A DNA stretch of 64,000 nt from JAAFHB01 sp963675995 (GTDB lineage: Bacteria; Bacteroidota; Bacteroidia; Bacteroidales; Prolixibacteraceae), in the NCBI GenBank assembly GCA_963675995.2, contig CAXXIY010000001.1, positions 2,728,001-2,792,000 on the forward strand. Direction: 5' to 3'. Under the pieces are notes generated by a model. That model searched no databases. It had not been told where the DNA came from and saw nothing but the letters and a program-made list of their open reading frames with translations. The translations under genes and the position numbers were made by a program. Of this stretch, positions 44,688 through 53,748 are shown piece after piece. How positions within the stretch are numbered: position 1 is the first letter of the stretch; each line of letters begins with the position of its first letter.

Positions 44688-45014
44688 TCATATCTTCAAA
44701 TCAAAAAATTGATTCATTAGGATTTTGGCTTCCTGCCAGTTTTCACGGTTAATACAATATTTAATATAGGGAGGATTTATTTCACCCTGAATCAATCCTG
44801 CCTTTTTTAATTCTTTTAAATGTTCAGATAAGGTGGAACGGGCAATAGGCAATTCTTCCGCCATATCGCCGCTGTAACAGCATTTATTCAAATTATTGGC
44901 CAGGTAATCAAGAATAAAAACCCTCACCGGATGGGAAAACGCTTTCCCATAACGGGCCAGTTTCTCCTGATTCTCTGTAAAATATTTTATTTTAGAATTC
45001 ATGTCAGATTTCAT
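44688..45014 (-). CDS. arsR: ArsR-family repressor (ArsF/ArsG operon)
   Basis: 108-residue winged-helix protein: FSHPVRVFILDYL, NKCCYSGDMAEELPIARSTLSEHL (recognition helix) and KAGLIQGEINPPYIKYCIN. A vicinal CC (C44-C45) plus C92 could bind As(III). Start at 45014; an ATG at 45002 (MNSKIKYF) is the alternative and would leave a longer leader. First gene of the seven-gene minus operon. Confidence 0.9.
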   Translation of the reverse strand: MKSDMNSKIKYFTENQEKLARYGKAFSHPVRVFILDYLANNLNKCCYSGDMAEELPIARSTLSEHLKELKKAGLIQGEINPPYIKYCINRENWQEAKILMNQFFDLKI

Positions 45015-45031
45015 TTCGGGATTTGACGAAA

Positions 45032-45061
45032 CAAAAATAGATAATTTTTTAATCTGATAAA
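45032..45061 (-). promoter_or_regulatory. Candidate promoter of second arsR operon
   Basis: On the minus strand TATTTTTG (plus 45032-45039) is a -7 match, with TTTA 18 bp upstream as an approximate -33. The predicted transcription start would be near 45025. Confidence 0.4.
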
Positions 45062-45080
45062 TTAAAAATGTATGAATATA

Positions 45081-45097
45081 AATTCATTCTATGAATT
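45081..45097. promoter_or_regulatory. Palindrome in divergent arsR / zinc-ribbon promoter region
   Basis: AATTCAT-TCT-ATGAATT, perfect 7-bp arms, with an extra ATGAAT half-site at 45072-45077. It lies between two divergent promoters and may be an ArsR or other dimer operator. Confidence 0.45.
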
Positions 45098-45098
45098 A

Positions 45099-45129
45099 TT
45101 GTTTTTGTGCAAAAAACATTTTAAATTTG
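45099..45129 (+). promoter_or_regulatory. Candidate promoter of zinc-ribbon gene series
   Basis: TTG (45099-45101), 20-bp spacer and TAAATTTG (45122-45129) fit the phylum consensus; predicted leader about 80 nt. Confidence 0.5.
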
Positions 45130-45214
45130 CTTGACATCAGGGAAATTCCTTTATTTCTGATGGAAACAGCCAGATAAATAACACTATAAGAATTAATCTT
45201 AAAACTCAAAGCCA

Positions 45215-46009
45215 ATGAAATTCTGTCCAAATTGTGGAGCAAAGCTGGAACCGGAGACGAAGTTCTGTGCAGCTTGTGGGACTCCAATTCATACAACACC
45301 ACCATCCTCGTCAGACGTGACGAAGAACCAGCAGGAGCAGGTTTATCAACAATCGGAACCTGTTTATCAGCAAACCAGGGAAGCAGCCAATGCATTTAGT
45401 GAAGCCATTAGTGGGAAAACAAATCTATTTCAACGTGTTGCTAATATCATCACAAAGCCCAGGGAGGAGTGGCTTGTCGTGGCAGACGAAGAACCTAATG
45501 TAATCAAACTAATTGGGGGATATGCATTTGTCCTGGCCCTGATCCCAGCCATTTCCGGTTTTATAAAATTTGGAATCATCGGTGTCTCATTTTGGGGGGG
45601 GACTGTGAATCAGAGTGTCTCAGCGGGAATTCAAACGGCGCTCACCCAGCTCCTTTCTGCTATTTTAGGCGTTTATCTTCTCGCATGGGTAATTGATATG
45701 CTGGCGCCTTCGTTCGATTCTCCGAAAAACTTCGGCCGTTCTCTTCAATTGGCAGTTTATAGCTCTACTCCTCAGTGGATTGCAGGAGTATTTTTACTCT
45801 TTTCTGTTACTGCCAGTTTGCTCATCCTGCTAATTGGATTATACGCAATCTATTTGCTGGCGATTGGAATGCCAATAATTAAAAATACACCTCAGGAAAA
45901 GGTGACAGCATATGTGGCGCTGACTATCATTGCGATGATTGGCATCAGTTTTTTGCTTACACTGATTTTAACTGCTTTCCTTGGGATATTTTTTGTTGAG
46001 GCAATGTGA
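45215..46009 (+). CDS. Zinc-ribbon, Yip1-like membrane protein
   Basis: 264 residues. N-terminal zinc ribbon MKFCPNCG...FCAACG (CxxC-x12-CxxC), a Gln/Thr-rich linker, then a Yip1-domain membrane part with about five helices from residue 100 (LIGGYAFVLALIPAISGF). WLVVADEEP just before it is typical of bacterial Yip1-like proteins. Function unknown. First of four zinc-ribbon or envelope genes on this strand. Confidence 0.85.
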   Translation: MKFCPNCGAKLEPETKFCAACGTPIHTTPPSSSDVTKNQQEQVYQQSEPVYQQTREAANAFSEAISGKTNLFQRVANIITKPREEWLVVADEEPNVIKLIGGYAFVLALIPAISGFIKFGIIGVSFWGGTVNQSVSAGIQTALTQLLSAILGVYLLAWVIDMLAPSFDSPKNFGRSLQLAVYSSTPQWIAGVFLLFSVTASLLILLIGLYAIYLLAIGMPIIKNTPQEKVTAYVALTIIAMIGISFLLTLILTAFLGIFFVEAM

Positions 46010-46110
46010 CTTGAATTGTAACAATTGAATTAATTTAGGGGCTCTTTTACAAGGGATTAATTGCAGATTTTAACTTTCCGGAATACCATTAAAATAAATA
46101 ATTTTTAAAT

Positions 46111-46139
46111 CCTCAGTTCCTGCAATGGGAAAGCTGAGG
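46111..46139 (+). terminator. Hairpin between zinc-ribbon genes
   Basis: CCTCAG...CTGAGG with extended imperfect pairing, about 100 bp after the first zinc-ribbon gene. A T-run follows 16 bp later. It may be an attenuator. Confidence 0.35.
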
Positions 46140-46184
46140 GATTAAGTCCTATCTTTTTTATAACTCAGTCTAATACTATTTATC

Positions 46185-47063
46185 ATGGCATTTTGTAGCA
46201 ATTGTGGAACCAAACTAGTCGGGGGGGCAGTTTTTTGTCCCGAATGTGGAACACGAAATTTGGTGTCAGGGAGTTCCGTAACTCCTGAGCAACACCAGGC
46301 ATATGTTCCTCCAACACCAGTCTCCCAACCTTCCTACCAACCACCGCCACCGCCTCCTCCGGTACAAAATCAGTATGCTCCGGTAAAGTTTGAAGTTGAG
46401 GAAAGGGAATTTCTGAAAATGGTAAGGGTTGAACTTCAAAACAGTGCCTTCCGGTATGAATCGGGTGGGATGTATTATATGCGGGGAAACCTTGAGATTG
46501 AGGCAAACCTGCCTTCTGCAGGAGGTTTTCTGAAATCGATGGTAACGAAGGAACATGCGGTTAAACCGGTCATACGTGGGAGTGGAATCGTTTATTTGGA
46601 ACCAACTTTTGGAGAATTTACGGTCCTTGATTTGAAAGGGGAGGAGTGGATACTCGATAAAGGTGCCTATTATGCTTCAGAAATGGGTGTTGAAATCGGT
46701 GTATTTACCAACAAGGCCTTCTCAAGTCTGTTCTCAGGCGAAGGGTTCTTTCAAACTCGTGTTGCAGGTTTTGGTAAAGTGGTTGTAATTTCCAACGGAC
46801 CGTTAGAGTTGGTTGAGCTGAATAACGAGAAATTTGTAGTCGATGGCTCATTTGCAGTTGCCCGAACGGCTGGAATAAATCTTTCGGTGGCAAAGGCTAC
46901 TAAGGGGTTATTCAGTTCCTGGACATCTGGTGAAGGCATTGTAAACACCTTTACGGGAACCGGAAAGATATATATTGCCCCAGTGGCCAACCGATATATT
47001 ACCCTGACGAATTTCCTGACGACAATAAATCACAATGTTTTATCAATCAGAAATAAAAGCTGA
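46185..47063 (+). CDS. Zinc-ribbon AIM24-family protein
   Basis: 292 residues. Zinc ribbon (FCSNCG, FCPECG), Pro-rich linker PPPPPPP near residue 60, then an AIM24 (TIGR00266) beta-prism domain from about 75: ESGGMYYMRGNLEIE, GEGFFQTRVAGFGKVVV, VVDGSFAVARTAGINLSVAK. AIM24 domains are tryptophan-RNA-attenuator-like folds of unknown bacterial role. No signal peptide, so cytoplasmic or membrane-associated through partners. Confidence 0.88.
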   Translation: MAFCSNCGTKLVGGAVFCPECGTRNLVSGSSVTPEQHQAYVPPTPVSQPSYQPPPPPPPVQNQYAPVKFEVEEREFLKMVRVELQNSAFRYESGGMYYMRGNLEIEANLPSAGGFLKSMVTKEHAVKPVIRGSGIVYLEPTFGEFTVLDLKGEEWILDKGAYYASEMGVEIGVFTNKAFSSLFSGEGFFQTRVAGFGKVVVISNGPLELVELNNEKFVVDGSFAVARTAGINLSVAKATKGLFSSWTSGEGIVNTFTGTGKIYIAPVANRYITLTNFLTTINHNVLSIRNKS

Positions 47064-47127
47064 AAAGTCGTTTTGTAAAATGTTTTGATTAAGGTGGTCT
47101 TTCACGCTGTTAATTTAATATACTGTT

Positions 47128-48672
47128 ATGAATAATACGAACCTGATTCTATCGGTATTTGTAACGCTAGCCTTTATACAAATCAAGGTATTGGGCGAGA
47201 ATACAATCCCTGTGGCTTCCGATTATGGCGTCCGGATAAATTCTCTTTCCGGACAGGTTGAAATTCGTCATTCTGAGAATTCAGGCGTCTGGAATCGTGC
47301 CAATTCAGGAACTGAACTGTTACCCGGCGATTGTCTGCGGAGCAGGGAGAAAAGCTTTGCAGTCCTGAGTCTGGGAGAAATCAGCACCATTGCTGTGAAG
47401 GATATGACGCAGATCACCCTGATTTCTAAACCCGGGAAATGGTATCAATTCACGTTGTCGGATGGCACAATGATGGCTGATGTATATGGGCCTATGGCTG
47501 AAGATGCGATGGAAGTTGATATGAGCCAGGCGGTAGTAAAAATAAAGAAAGCCAAATTCATCATTCAATCCTCCGATGCCTCGTCAATACTGAAAGTAAT
47601 TGAAGGCTCAGTCAGCTTTGTTTCTAAAGCGAATGGTAAAGTCGTCCACGTAGCTGATGGAGAGTTTGTCCATGCAGATGGATTAGGTGTAAGTACCCCC
47701 CAAAGAATTGATTTGGTACTTGACAAACTGGAATTGACGCATTATAAGACGATTGCTGCCCAGAATCCTGTTAAGTCGAATCAAAAAAAAGTGATCCCAA
47801 TCTCAGGTACAAAAGGGAGTAATCTTGTGATTCCTCTTTGGTGGTACGCTGCACCGATTTCAATATTGCTTCTGGTTTTGATTTTCATTCTGTTCAAAAA
47901 GAGGGAAAAAAAACCAGCCATTATTAATCAACTTGTTCCTCCCGTTGTTATCCCTTCCGAGACGGATCATTTATGCAGAAATTGTGGTTCTCCATTACCT
48001 GAAGGGGCAAAGTTTTGTACCAAATGTGGTGAAATAGTTCAACCGATTCAGAAGGTGCTGCAACAAGAGGAAGCAATGCCTAAATGTCGAAAATGTGGTA
48101 AGGTAATTCTGTCTGGCGAGAAGTTTTGCACGAATTGTGGCACTCCATTCGAAGCCGATTCTGTTTTTGCTACCTCCCAGGTAAAGTCTGAATTTGCATC
48201 TATAAAGTCACCTTTGCAGGAAAAGCAAAGCGATATACCCGGGAAGAAAGGTCATAAGTTTCTGAATATTACATTAAGTGTAATCGTTATTGTTGGTTTG
48301 GCGCTAGCCGGTCTCTATTATTTTGGTACTTACCAACCATCATTGACTGCATCGCGTGCCGCATTGTTTGAGGATGAAAGGTACGACCCCATAAACATCA
48401 ATACTGCAGCAACAGAAGTGGAAACAATATTTGCAGCTGCAGATACAGCAGGCCTTGCAAGAATCATGTCACCAACTTCACTTGAATTGCGCAGGCAATA
48501 TTTCTCGGAACTCGCTCCACATATGCCAGCATTTGCCAGGGATTTTAAAACGAGGAAATTGTTATACGCGACTCCCCGCCTGGCTGTATTTGAATTTACC
48601 TCACCGGAAGGAAAGTTTACAGTCGATTTCTGCCTTGGTGAAGGTGGTAAATGGATGTTAATGAGATTTTAA
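47128..48672 (+). CDS. FecR-domain protein with two cytoplasmic zinc ribbons
   Basis: 514 residues. Signal-type N-terminus, a FecR-like beta domain (GQVEIRHSENSGVWNRA near 35, LLPGDCLRSREKSFAVLSLG), a transmembrane helix near 235-253 (WWYAAPISILLLVLIFILF), then two zinc ribbons (CRNCG/CTKCG and CRKCG/CTNCG near 285-335), a second transmembrane helix near 378-396 and a C-terminal NTF2-like domain. With two helices, the ribbons would be cytoplasmic and both end domains outside. It could signal between envelope and cytoplasm; there is no sigma factor nearby. Confidence 0.8.
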   Translation: MNNTNLILSVFVTLAFIQIKVLGENTIPVASDYGVRINSLSGQVEIRHSENSGVWNRANSGTELLPGDCLRSREKSFAVLSLGEISTIAVKDMTQITLISKPGKWYQFTLSDGTMMADVYGPMAEDAMEVDMSQAVVKIKKAKFIIQSSDASSILKVIEGSVSFVSKANGKVVHVADGEFVHADGLGVSTPQRIDLVLDKLELTHYKTIAAQNPVKSNQKKVIPISGTKGSNLVIPLWWYAAPISILLLVLIFILFKKREKKPAIINQLVPPVVIPSETDHLCRNCGSPLPEGAKFCTKCGEIVQPIQKVLQQEEAMPKCRKCGKVILSGEKFCTNCGTPFEADSVFATSQVKSEFASIKSPLQEKQSDIPGKKGHKFLNITLSVIVIVGLALAGLYYFGTYQPSLTASRAALFEDERYDPININTAATEVETIFAAADTAGLARIMSPTSLELRRQYFSELAPHMPAFARDFKTRKLLYATPRLAVFEFTSPEGKFTVDFCLGEGGKWMLMRF

Positions 48673-48682
48673 CCAATTGAGA

Positions 48683-50695
48683 ATGAAAAGTACACGAACC
48701 CTCCGCTTTGCCTTGAGTTTACTTCTTGGTGCTTTTTTCATGGTGATTTTTGCTAATTATGGAAATAAGAAAGTGCATCCGGACCTCAACTCACTAATGG
48801 TTGACGCTTTTTTAAAGCAAAATAACAAAGGCGATTTTTCATCGAATGATTTTAAGAAGTACATTTTCTATTTTGAAAAAGGGGTGGCACTCAAAGGAAC
48901 AGCCATTGTCAAGGATGGGCTTTTTAGTGCAGGAGATGTAGCTGCTGTCGGTTTTGGATATGGCTATTCTGAAGAAGGATCAGCCATAATGACTCCGAAA
49001 GAATGGATTTCGGATGGAGGGTATTCAGCAGATGTACCAGAAGTTCCTGCTTCCCTGAGGCATTTTTACGATCCCACCCGAACCGCCGGAGACCGTTTCC
49101 TTACCGACATCACCAATGCCAGGATAATGGGATCACTCCAAAAATATGTGTTCACCAACCCTCGAATTGACGGTGTTGAATGGGCGCTTGGAAAACCCGG
49201 TGAACATTCAACAAGTGTGCAAGACCACCAATATACCTGGGAACGGGGAAAACTTTGGATGCAAATGGCCCTGAAAGAGTCGGATGAGGACAAAAAGGAA
49301 GAATATATGGCAAAGGCATGGCGATCGCTTGGTGAAACATTGCATATGATAGCCGATAATGGATGTCCGCCGCATGTTCGAAACGATGCTCATCCATCAC
49401 CCCTTTGGAATAACAATACCTGGTTTGGGAATCCCGATCCTTACGAAGAGCTGATTGATATAATCCGGCGTGATAAACCTATGGAATTTGCAGCTTTTGC
49501 TAACGGAACCCCTGATCCGGATCTGAAATCCAGGTTTGCAGCAATGACAAGGGTAGAGGATATTGCGAATGCAATGGCAGTATTTACAAATGCTAATTTT
49601 GTCACCAGTGAAACCATATCCGGAACAGACCGATACGGAAATCCGAAAAGGCAGGTCACTCATCCTGATTACCCCTATTCTTCACCTACACTCCATAACC
49701 TCAGGTACAATGAAAATGATTACAGTTACAATTCCGGTTCAGGGGTGAAACAATGTGTTGATCATTATTATTTTGCAAAGGTAATCCCCAAAATGTGTGA
49801 TCCTTATGTTGATATGGAGTGTGTAAAATCGCAGGCAAGTGTCCTTTTTCCCAATCTTGTTGATGCCGGGAAAAATGTTATCAAACTCTTTATCCCGAAA
49901 CTCAGTGTTGAAATCGTCTCCCTGGATAAAAATGTTCTTAAGGGGGAAATTAAGCACAAGACCGATGCAGAGTATCCTGGCGAAATAAAATATAAAGGAG
50001 AGGTTATTCTGATTGTAAAAGATAAAAATAACCGGGAGGTGGATAAGATAAAGGTGAAAGCCAAAGATGGCAAATTTGAAGAGAGTGGAATAAAATTGGC
50101 TAAGGAGGAAAAAATCATTGCCCGGGTTGAATTTGGAGGCGTTTCGGTGGAATCATCTGAGATGATGGGTGTAAGCGACAATATTTTTGGCATTTATGAG
50201 GGTAAATTTAATCTGGTATTAAATGAAGCCAATATGCTTCAGGCTGAACTGTCTGCTATTAAGCCAGGGCTGGATAAGGAAACACGGAATATGATGGAGG
50301 AGATAGCCAGACATCGTGTTAAGAATAATATTGAAAGTATTAACTGGGTAAAAGGTGGAGGAAACGGAGGCTTTATTTCAAAATTTGAAATTGGAAGACC
50401 CCAAAATATGGCCAATTACTATGAAACCGCAGGGTTAAAATTTTATGTCTACAACCTTAGCAATACCTCATCCATCCCTAAATTCTTAACCCCTTTAAAG
50501 GACAGAAGCAACGTTGGAACATCACTTCAGTGCCTGGTTAATGGGTTTACAGTTACCTGCACAACAGAAAAAGAAACAACTATTGTAAATGCGACTTTTA
50601 AGGGAAACGAGCTGGTTGGTGAATGGACAAAAACCTGGAATGGGAAAGTTTTGATGTCTGCTACATTTTCAACACGAAAAATTGTAGATATGTAA
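48683..50695 (+). CDS. Secreted zinc-phospholipase C-like protein
   Basis: 670 residues from the ATG at 48683 (an in-frame TTG at 48677 is less likely). N-terminal signal/anchor, then an all-helical region: HPDLNSLMVDAF, EHSTSVQDHQYTW, SLGETLHMIADNGCPPHVRNDAHP near 215-240 and CVDHYYFAKVIP. The ordered His/Asp set resembles the trinuclear zinc site of phospholipase C/S1-P1 nuclease folds. The C-terminal 300 residues are beta-rich and unrecognised. It follows the FecR-like gene by 10 bp. Confidence 0.6.
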   Translation: MKSTRTLRFALSLLLGAFFMVIFANYGNKKVHPDLNSLMVDAFLKQNNKGDFSSNDFKKYIFYFEKGVALKGTAIVKDGLFSAGDVAAVGFGYGYSEEGSAIMTPKEWISDGGYSADVPEVPASLRHFYDPTRTAGDRFLTDITNARIMGSLQKYVFTNPRIDGVEWALGKPGEHSTSVQDHQYTWERGKLWMQMALKESDEDKKEEYMAKAWRSLGETLHMIADNGCPPHVRNDAHPSPLWNNNTWFGNPDPYEELIDIIRRDKPMEFAAFANGTPDPDLKSRFAAMTRVEDIANAMAVFTNANFVTSETISGTDRYGNPKRQVTHPDYPYSSPTLHNLRYNENDYSYNSGSGVKQCVDHYYFAKVIPKMCDPYVDMECVKSQASVLFPNLVDAGKNVIKLFIPKLSVEIVSLDKNVLKGEIKHKTDAEYPGEIKYKGEVILIVKDKNNREVDKIKVKAKDGKFEESGIKLAKEEKIIARVEFGGVSVESSEMMGVSDNIFGIYEGKFNLVLNEANMLQAELSAIKPGLDKETRNMMEEIARHRVKNNIESINWVKGGGNGGFISKFEIGRPQNMANYYETAGLKFYVYNLSNTSSIPKFLTPLKDRSNVGTSLQCLVNGFTVTCTTEKETTIVNATFKGNELVGEWTKTWNGKVLMSATFSTRKIVDM

Positions 50696-50712
50696 ACTTT
50701 GAAATCAACGGT

Positions 50713-51225
50713 CTATATTGTTTTAATACTTTTCCCCTCCAGGTAGGTTTTGAATTGCACACCATCGTGTGAGATTTCAAATTTTGTATTGACCATTTTA
50801 TTTGGAAGTAATTGGTAGGATAATCTGAAAATTGGAACCTTCGGAATTTTGTCGCTTGTAAGTATGATAGACCGATCGTTATAGGTGATTGAATAATTGA
50901 TCGTATGCCCTTCGTTATCAAAATAGATTGCTTTTACAGGATTACCGGAATCATCAGGATAGATGATCATCAGATCATTGTGAATCATCCCTTGCTGATT
51001 CGCTGATAACGGAAATTGGGTATGACTTCTCCTCACCAGAATTTTATTGTCAAGGTCAGGTTTAAAATTAAAGGTCCCTTCTCCCTGACCCGGTTTTCCA
51101 CTTCCTTCACCTCGCCATTCTCCGATTAGCCAGTTCCACTTTTCCCAGTTGGTATGGAGTTGCCCGTAACCTGGGTTTAAAAATCCGAATAAGATCAGGG
51201 TTATTAAAAAATACTTTGTGCTCAT
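50713..51225 (-). CDS. Secreted beta-barrel (lipocalin/DUF1579-like) protein
   Basis: 170 residues. Signal peptide (MSTKYFLITLILFGFLNPGYG), then EKWNWLIGEWRGEGSGKPGQGEGTF, a WLxGxWxG opening typical of DUF1579/THAP4-like barrels. The rest is antiparallel beta with no catalytic motif. It is convergent to the phospholipase-like gene with a 17-bp gap. Function unknown. Confidence 0.7.
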   Translation of the reverse strand: MSTKYFLITLILFGFLNPGYGQLHTNWEKWNWLIGEWRGEGSGKPGQGEGTFNFKPDLDNKILVRRSHTQFPLSANQQGMIHNDLMIIYPDDSGNPVKAIYFDNEGHTINYSITYNDRSIILTSDKIPKVPIFRLSYQLLPNKMVNTKFEISHDGVQFKTYLEGKSIKTI

Positions 51226-51443
51226 TTTGTCAGTTTTATTGTATCGATTAAAGTAACAAAAAAGTTCCCAATTTAACTATTTATCAGCTTGATTTTAGCC
51301 GTCAATGACTTGCATCAGCTTCTAACAGTCTGGAATTGATTGTAAATTTTGAAAATATGATGGTGGCTTTCAGCGTTTTTCCCTCCTGTAATTGTTTTTT
51401 ATCAACACCAATTCAAATCATGTTTAGGTTAATCAAAAAAAGA

Positions 51444-51451
51444 TATTTTTG
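51444..51451 (+). promoter_or_regulatory. Possible -7 element for M13 peptidase gene
   Basis: TATTTTTG, 23 bp before the ATG; TTTA 17 bp upstream is a weak -33. Confidence 0.35.
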
Positions 51452-51474
51452 GGCGTTGTAAAACCTTAAAAATC

Positions 51475-53514
51475 ATGAGCAATAAAACATTAATAATTTT
51501 TCTATTCTTGGGTATAATGACGACAGGAGCATTTAACAGTTATGCAGAAAAAAAGCAGAAACAAATAGTACAGCCAATCATTCTGTCAGATATGGATACC
51601 TCTGTGGATCCTGGTTACGATTTTGATGCCTATGCCAATAATGGCTGGAAGAAACTCAATCCGTTGCCTGCCGACCGCGGACGTTTTGGATCTTTTGATA
51701 AGTTGTCCGAATTGGCTGAAAAGCAATTGAATGAGTTGGTTAAAGAGACGGCTTCGACGAAGAATAAAAAAGGGACGATCGCGGATAAAACAGCGACCCT
51801 TTTCAATCTGGGTATGGATTCTGTAAAGTTAAGACAGCAAGGAATCAAACCCCTGGCTCGCTTTTTTGGCGAGGTTGAAAAACTTTCAACAAAGGATGAT
51901 GTTGAAATAGAGATTGCTAAATTTCATACTTACGGATTCTCTCCATTATTCCAATTTTACGGTTCAACTGATGCTAAAAACAGTTCAATGGTCATCGCTC
52001 AGTTGTCGCAGGGTGGCATAGGGATGCCCGACCGTGACTATTACCTGCATGATGATGCCCGTTCAAAGGATTTGAGAGAGAAGTATCTCATTTATATTGA
52101 AAAGTTATTTAAATTGCTTGGAGATGATGAGGCTACAGCAAAGAAGGAGGCTCAGACCATCATGAATCTTGAAACACGACTGGCAAAAGCTTCAATGACC
52201 CGTCTGGAACAACGTGATCCTAATAAAACCTATAATAAAATAACCACGAAAGGGTTAACAGAACTTTCTCCGGCTTTTAACTGGAACCGTTACTTTGTAT
52301 CTCAGGGTGTCAATGATCCGGGAGAAGTCAATTTGAATCAGCCGCAGTTTATTCGCGAGGTAAGCGCTGTAATCAAAGAAGTTCCTGTGGCAGATTGGAA
52401 GGTTTATCTTCGTTGGGAATTGATTAACAGTACAGCCTCCTACCTTTCGGATGATTTTGTCAATGCAAAATTTGATTTCTTTGGGAAAGCAATGTCTGGA
52501 ACCGAGAAGATGCGTCCTCGGTGGAAAAGGGTATTGGGAGTTACAAGCGGTGCGCTAAGCGAGGCAATTGGACAGCTCTATGTTGCCAAATACTTCCCTG
52601 CTGAAGCAAAGGAGCGAATGATTAAATTGGTTGAAAATTTGCGCATTTCCCTTGGCGAAAGGATTAAAAACCTCGAATGGATGAGCCCTGATACAAAAGT
52701 AAAGGCGATCGAGAAGCTACATGCAATTAATGTAAAGATTGGTTATCCTGACAAATGGCGCGACTATTCAGGACTAGAAATATTGGATGATTCATACGTT
52801 GAGAATGTTATCCGCTCGAATAAATTCGAAACGGCATTTAATTATTCAAAGATCAATAAGCCAGTCGATAAGTCGCAATGGTTTATGTCCCCACAGACGG
52901 TGAATGCCTATTACTCTCCTGATATGAATGAGATTGTATTTCCTGCAGCGATTCTCCAGCCACCTTTCTTCTTCCTGAAAGGGGACGATGCAGTCAATTA
53001 TGGCGCTATCGGTGTGGTGATTGGTCATGAGATGACTCATGGTTTTGATGATGAAGGTCGTAAATTTGATAAAGTAGGTAATCTGACCGATTGGTGGACC
53101 CCCGAAGATTCAAAACGTTTCGATGAACGGACAAAGGTATTAGTCGATCAGTTCAATAGTTTTGTCGTGCTTGATTCTATTCATGCCGATGGCAAACTCT
53201 GTCTTGGTGAGAATATTGCCGATCTGGGCGGTTTAAATATCTCTTATCAGGCATTTAAGATGGTAAATAAAGAGACCCAAAAGATCGACGGATTTACTCC
53301 CGACCAGCGGTTCTATTTGGCTTATGCTCACGTATGGGCCCAAAATATCCGTGACAAGGAGATTCTTCGTCGTACAAAAGAAGATCCGCATTCACTGGGA
53401 AATCTTCGGGTGAGAGGTCCATTAAGAAATATCCCCGAGTTTTATAGTGCCTTCAATATCAAACCGGGGCAACCAATGTACCTCGATCAGGCGCTACGTG
53501 CTAAAATTTGGTAA
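51475..53514 (+). CDS. pepO: M13 (neprilysin/PepO) zinc metallopeptidase
   Basis: 679 residues with a signal peptide. Zinc site VIGHEMTHGFDDEGRKFD (HExxH at about 518-522), third ligand Glu in ENIADLGG near 579, substrate motif NAYYSPDMNEIVFPA near 475, and the C-terminal family ending R...W. Such enzymes cleave short peptides in the periplasm. It stands alone between an unknown beta-barrel gene and the sugar genes, with a good terminator after it. Confidence 0.94.
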   Translation: MSNKTLIIFLFLGIMTTGAFNSYAEKKQKQIVQPIILSDMDTSVDPGYDFDAYANNGWKKLNPLPADRGRFGSFDKLSELAEKQLNELVKETASTKNKKGTIADKTATLFNLGMDSVKLRQQGIKPLARFFGEVEKLSTKDDVEIEIAKFHTYGFSPLFQFYGSTDAKNSSMVIAQLSQGGIGMPDRDYYLHDDARSKDLREKYLIYIEKLFKLLGDDEATAKKEAQTIMNLETRLAKASMTRLEQRDPNKTYNKITTKGLTELSPAFNWNRYFVSQGVNDPGEVNLNQPQFIREVSAVIKEVPVADWKVYLRWELINSTASYLSDDFVNAKFDFFGKAMSGTEKMRPRWKRVLGVTSGALSEAIGQLYVAKYFPAEAKERMIKLVENLRISLGERIKNLEWMSPDTKVKAIEKLHAINVKIGYPDKWRDYSGLEILDDSYVENVIRSNKFETAFNYSKINKPVDKSQWFMSPQTVNAYYSPDMNEIVFPAAILQPPFFFLKGDDAVNYGAIGVVIGHEMTHGFDDEGRKFDKVGNLTDWWTPEDSKRFDERTKVLVDQFNSFVVLDSIHADGKLCLGENIADLGGLNISYQAFKMVNKETQKIDGFTPDQRFYLAYAHVWAQNIRDKEILRRTKEDPHSLGNLRVRGPLRNIPEFYSAFNIKPGQPMYLDQALRAKIW

Positions 53515-53534
53515 ACATTTGGAACTAAATTTCA

Positions 53535-53568
53535 AAAGCCGGATTATAACAATGATCCGGCTTTTTTA
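53535..53568 (+). terminator. Rho-independent terminator after pepO
   Basis: AGCCGGAT (53537-53544) and ATCCGGCT (53555-53562) with a 10-nt loop, followed by six T residues; 20 bp after the stop. Confidence 0.85.
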
Positions 53569-53748
53569 TTGTTTTGTAGTAGAGACAGGGCATTTCCTTG
53601 ACTCTACATCATCACATGATCACCAAATCAAAACTTTTACACCATCATTTCCATCGTTTGTAAATAATACTTTCGATTTTTCAATAAAATGAAAAATAAT
53701 TCTCATCTTTAACTTTTAAATCAATATTAATTAATATCCGGTCTCTAT

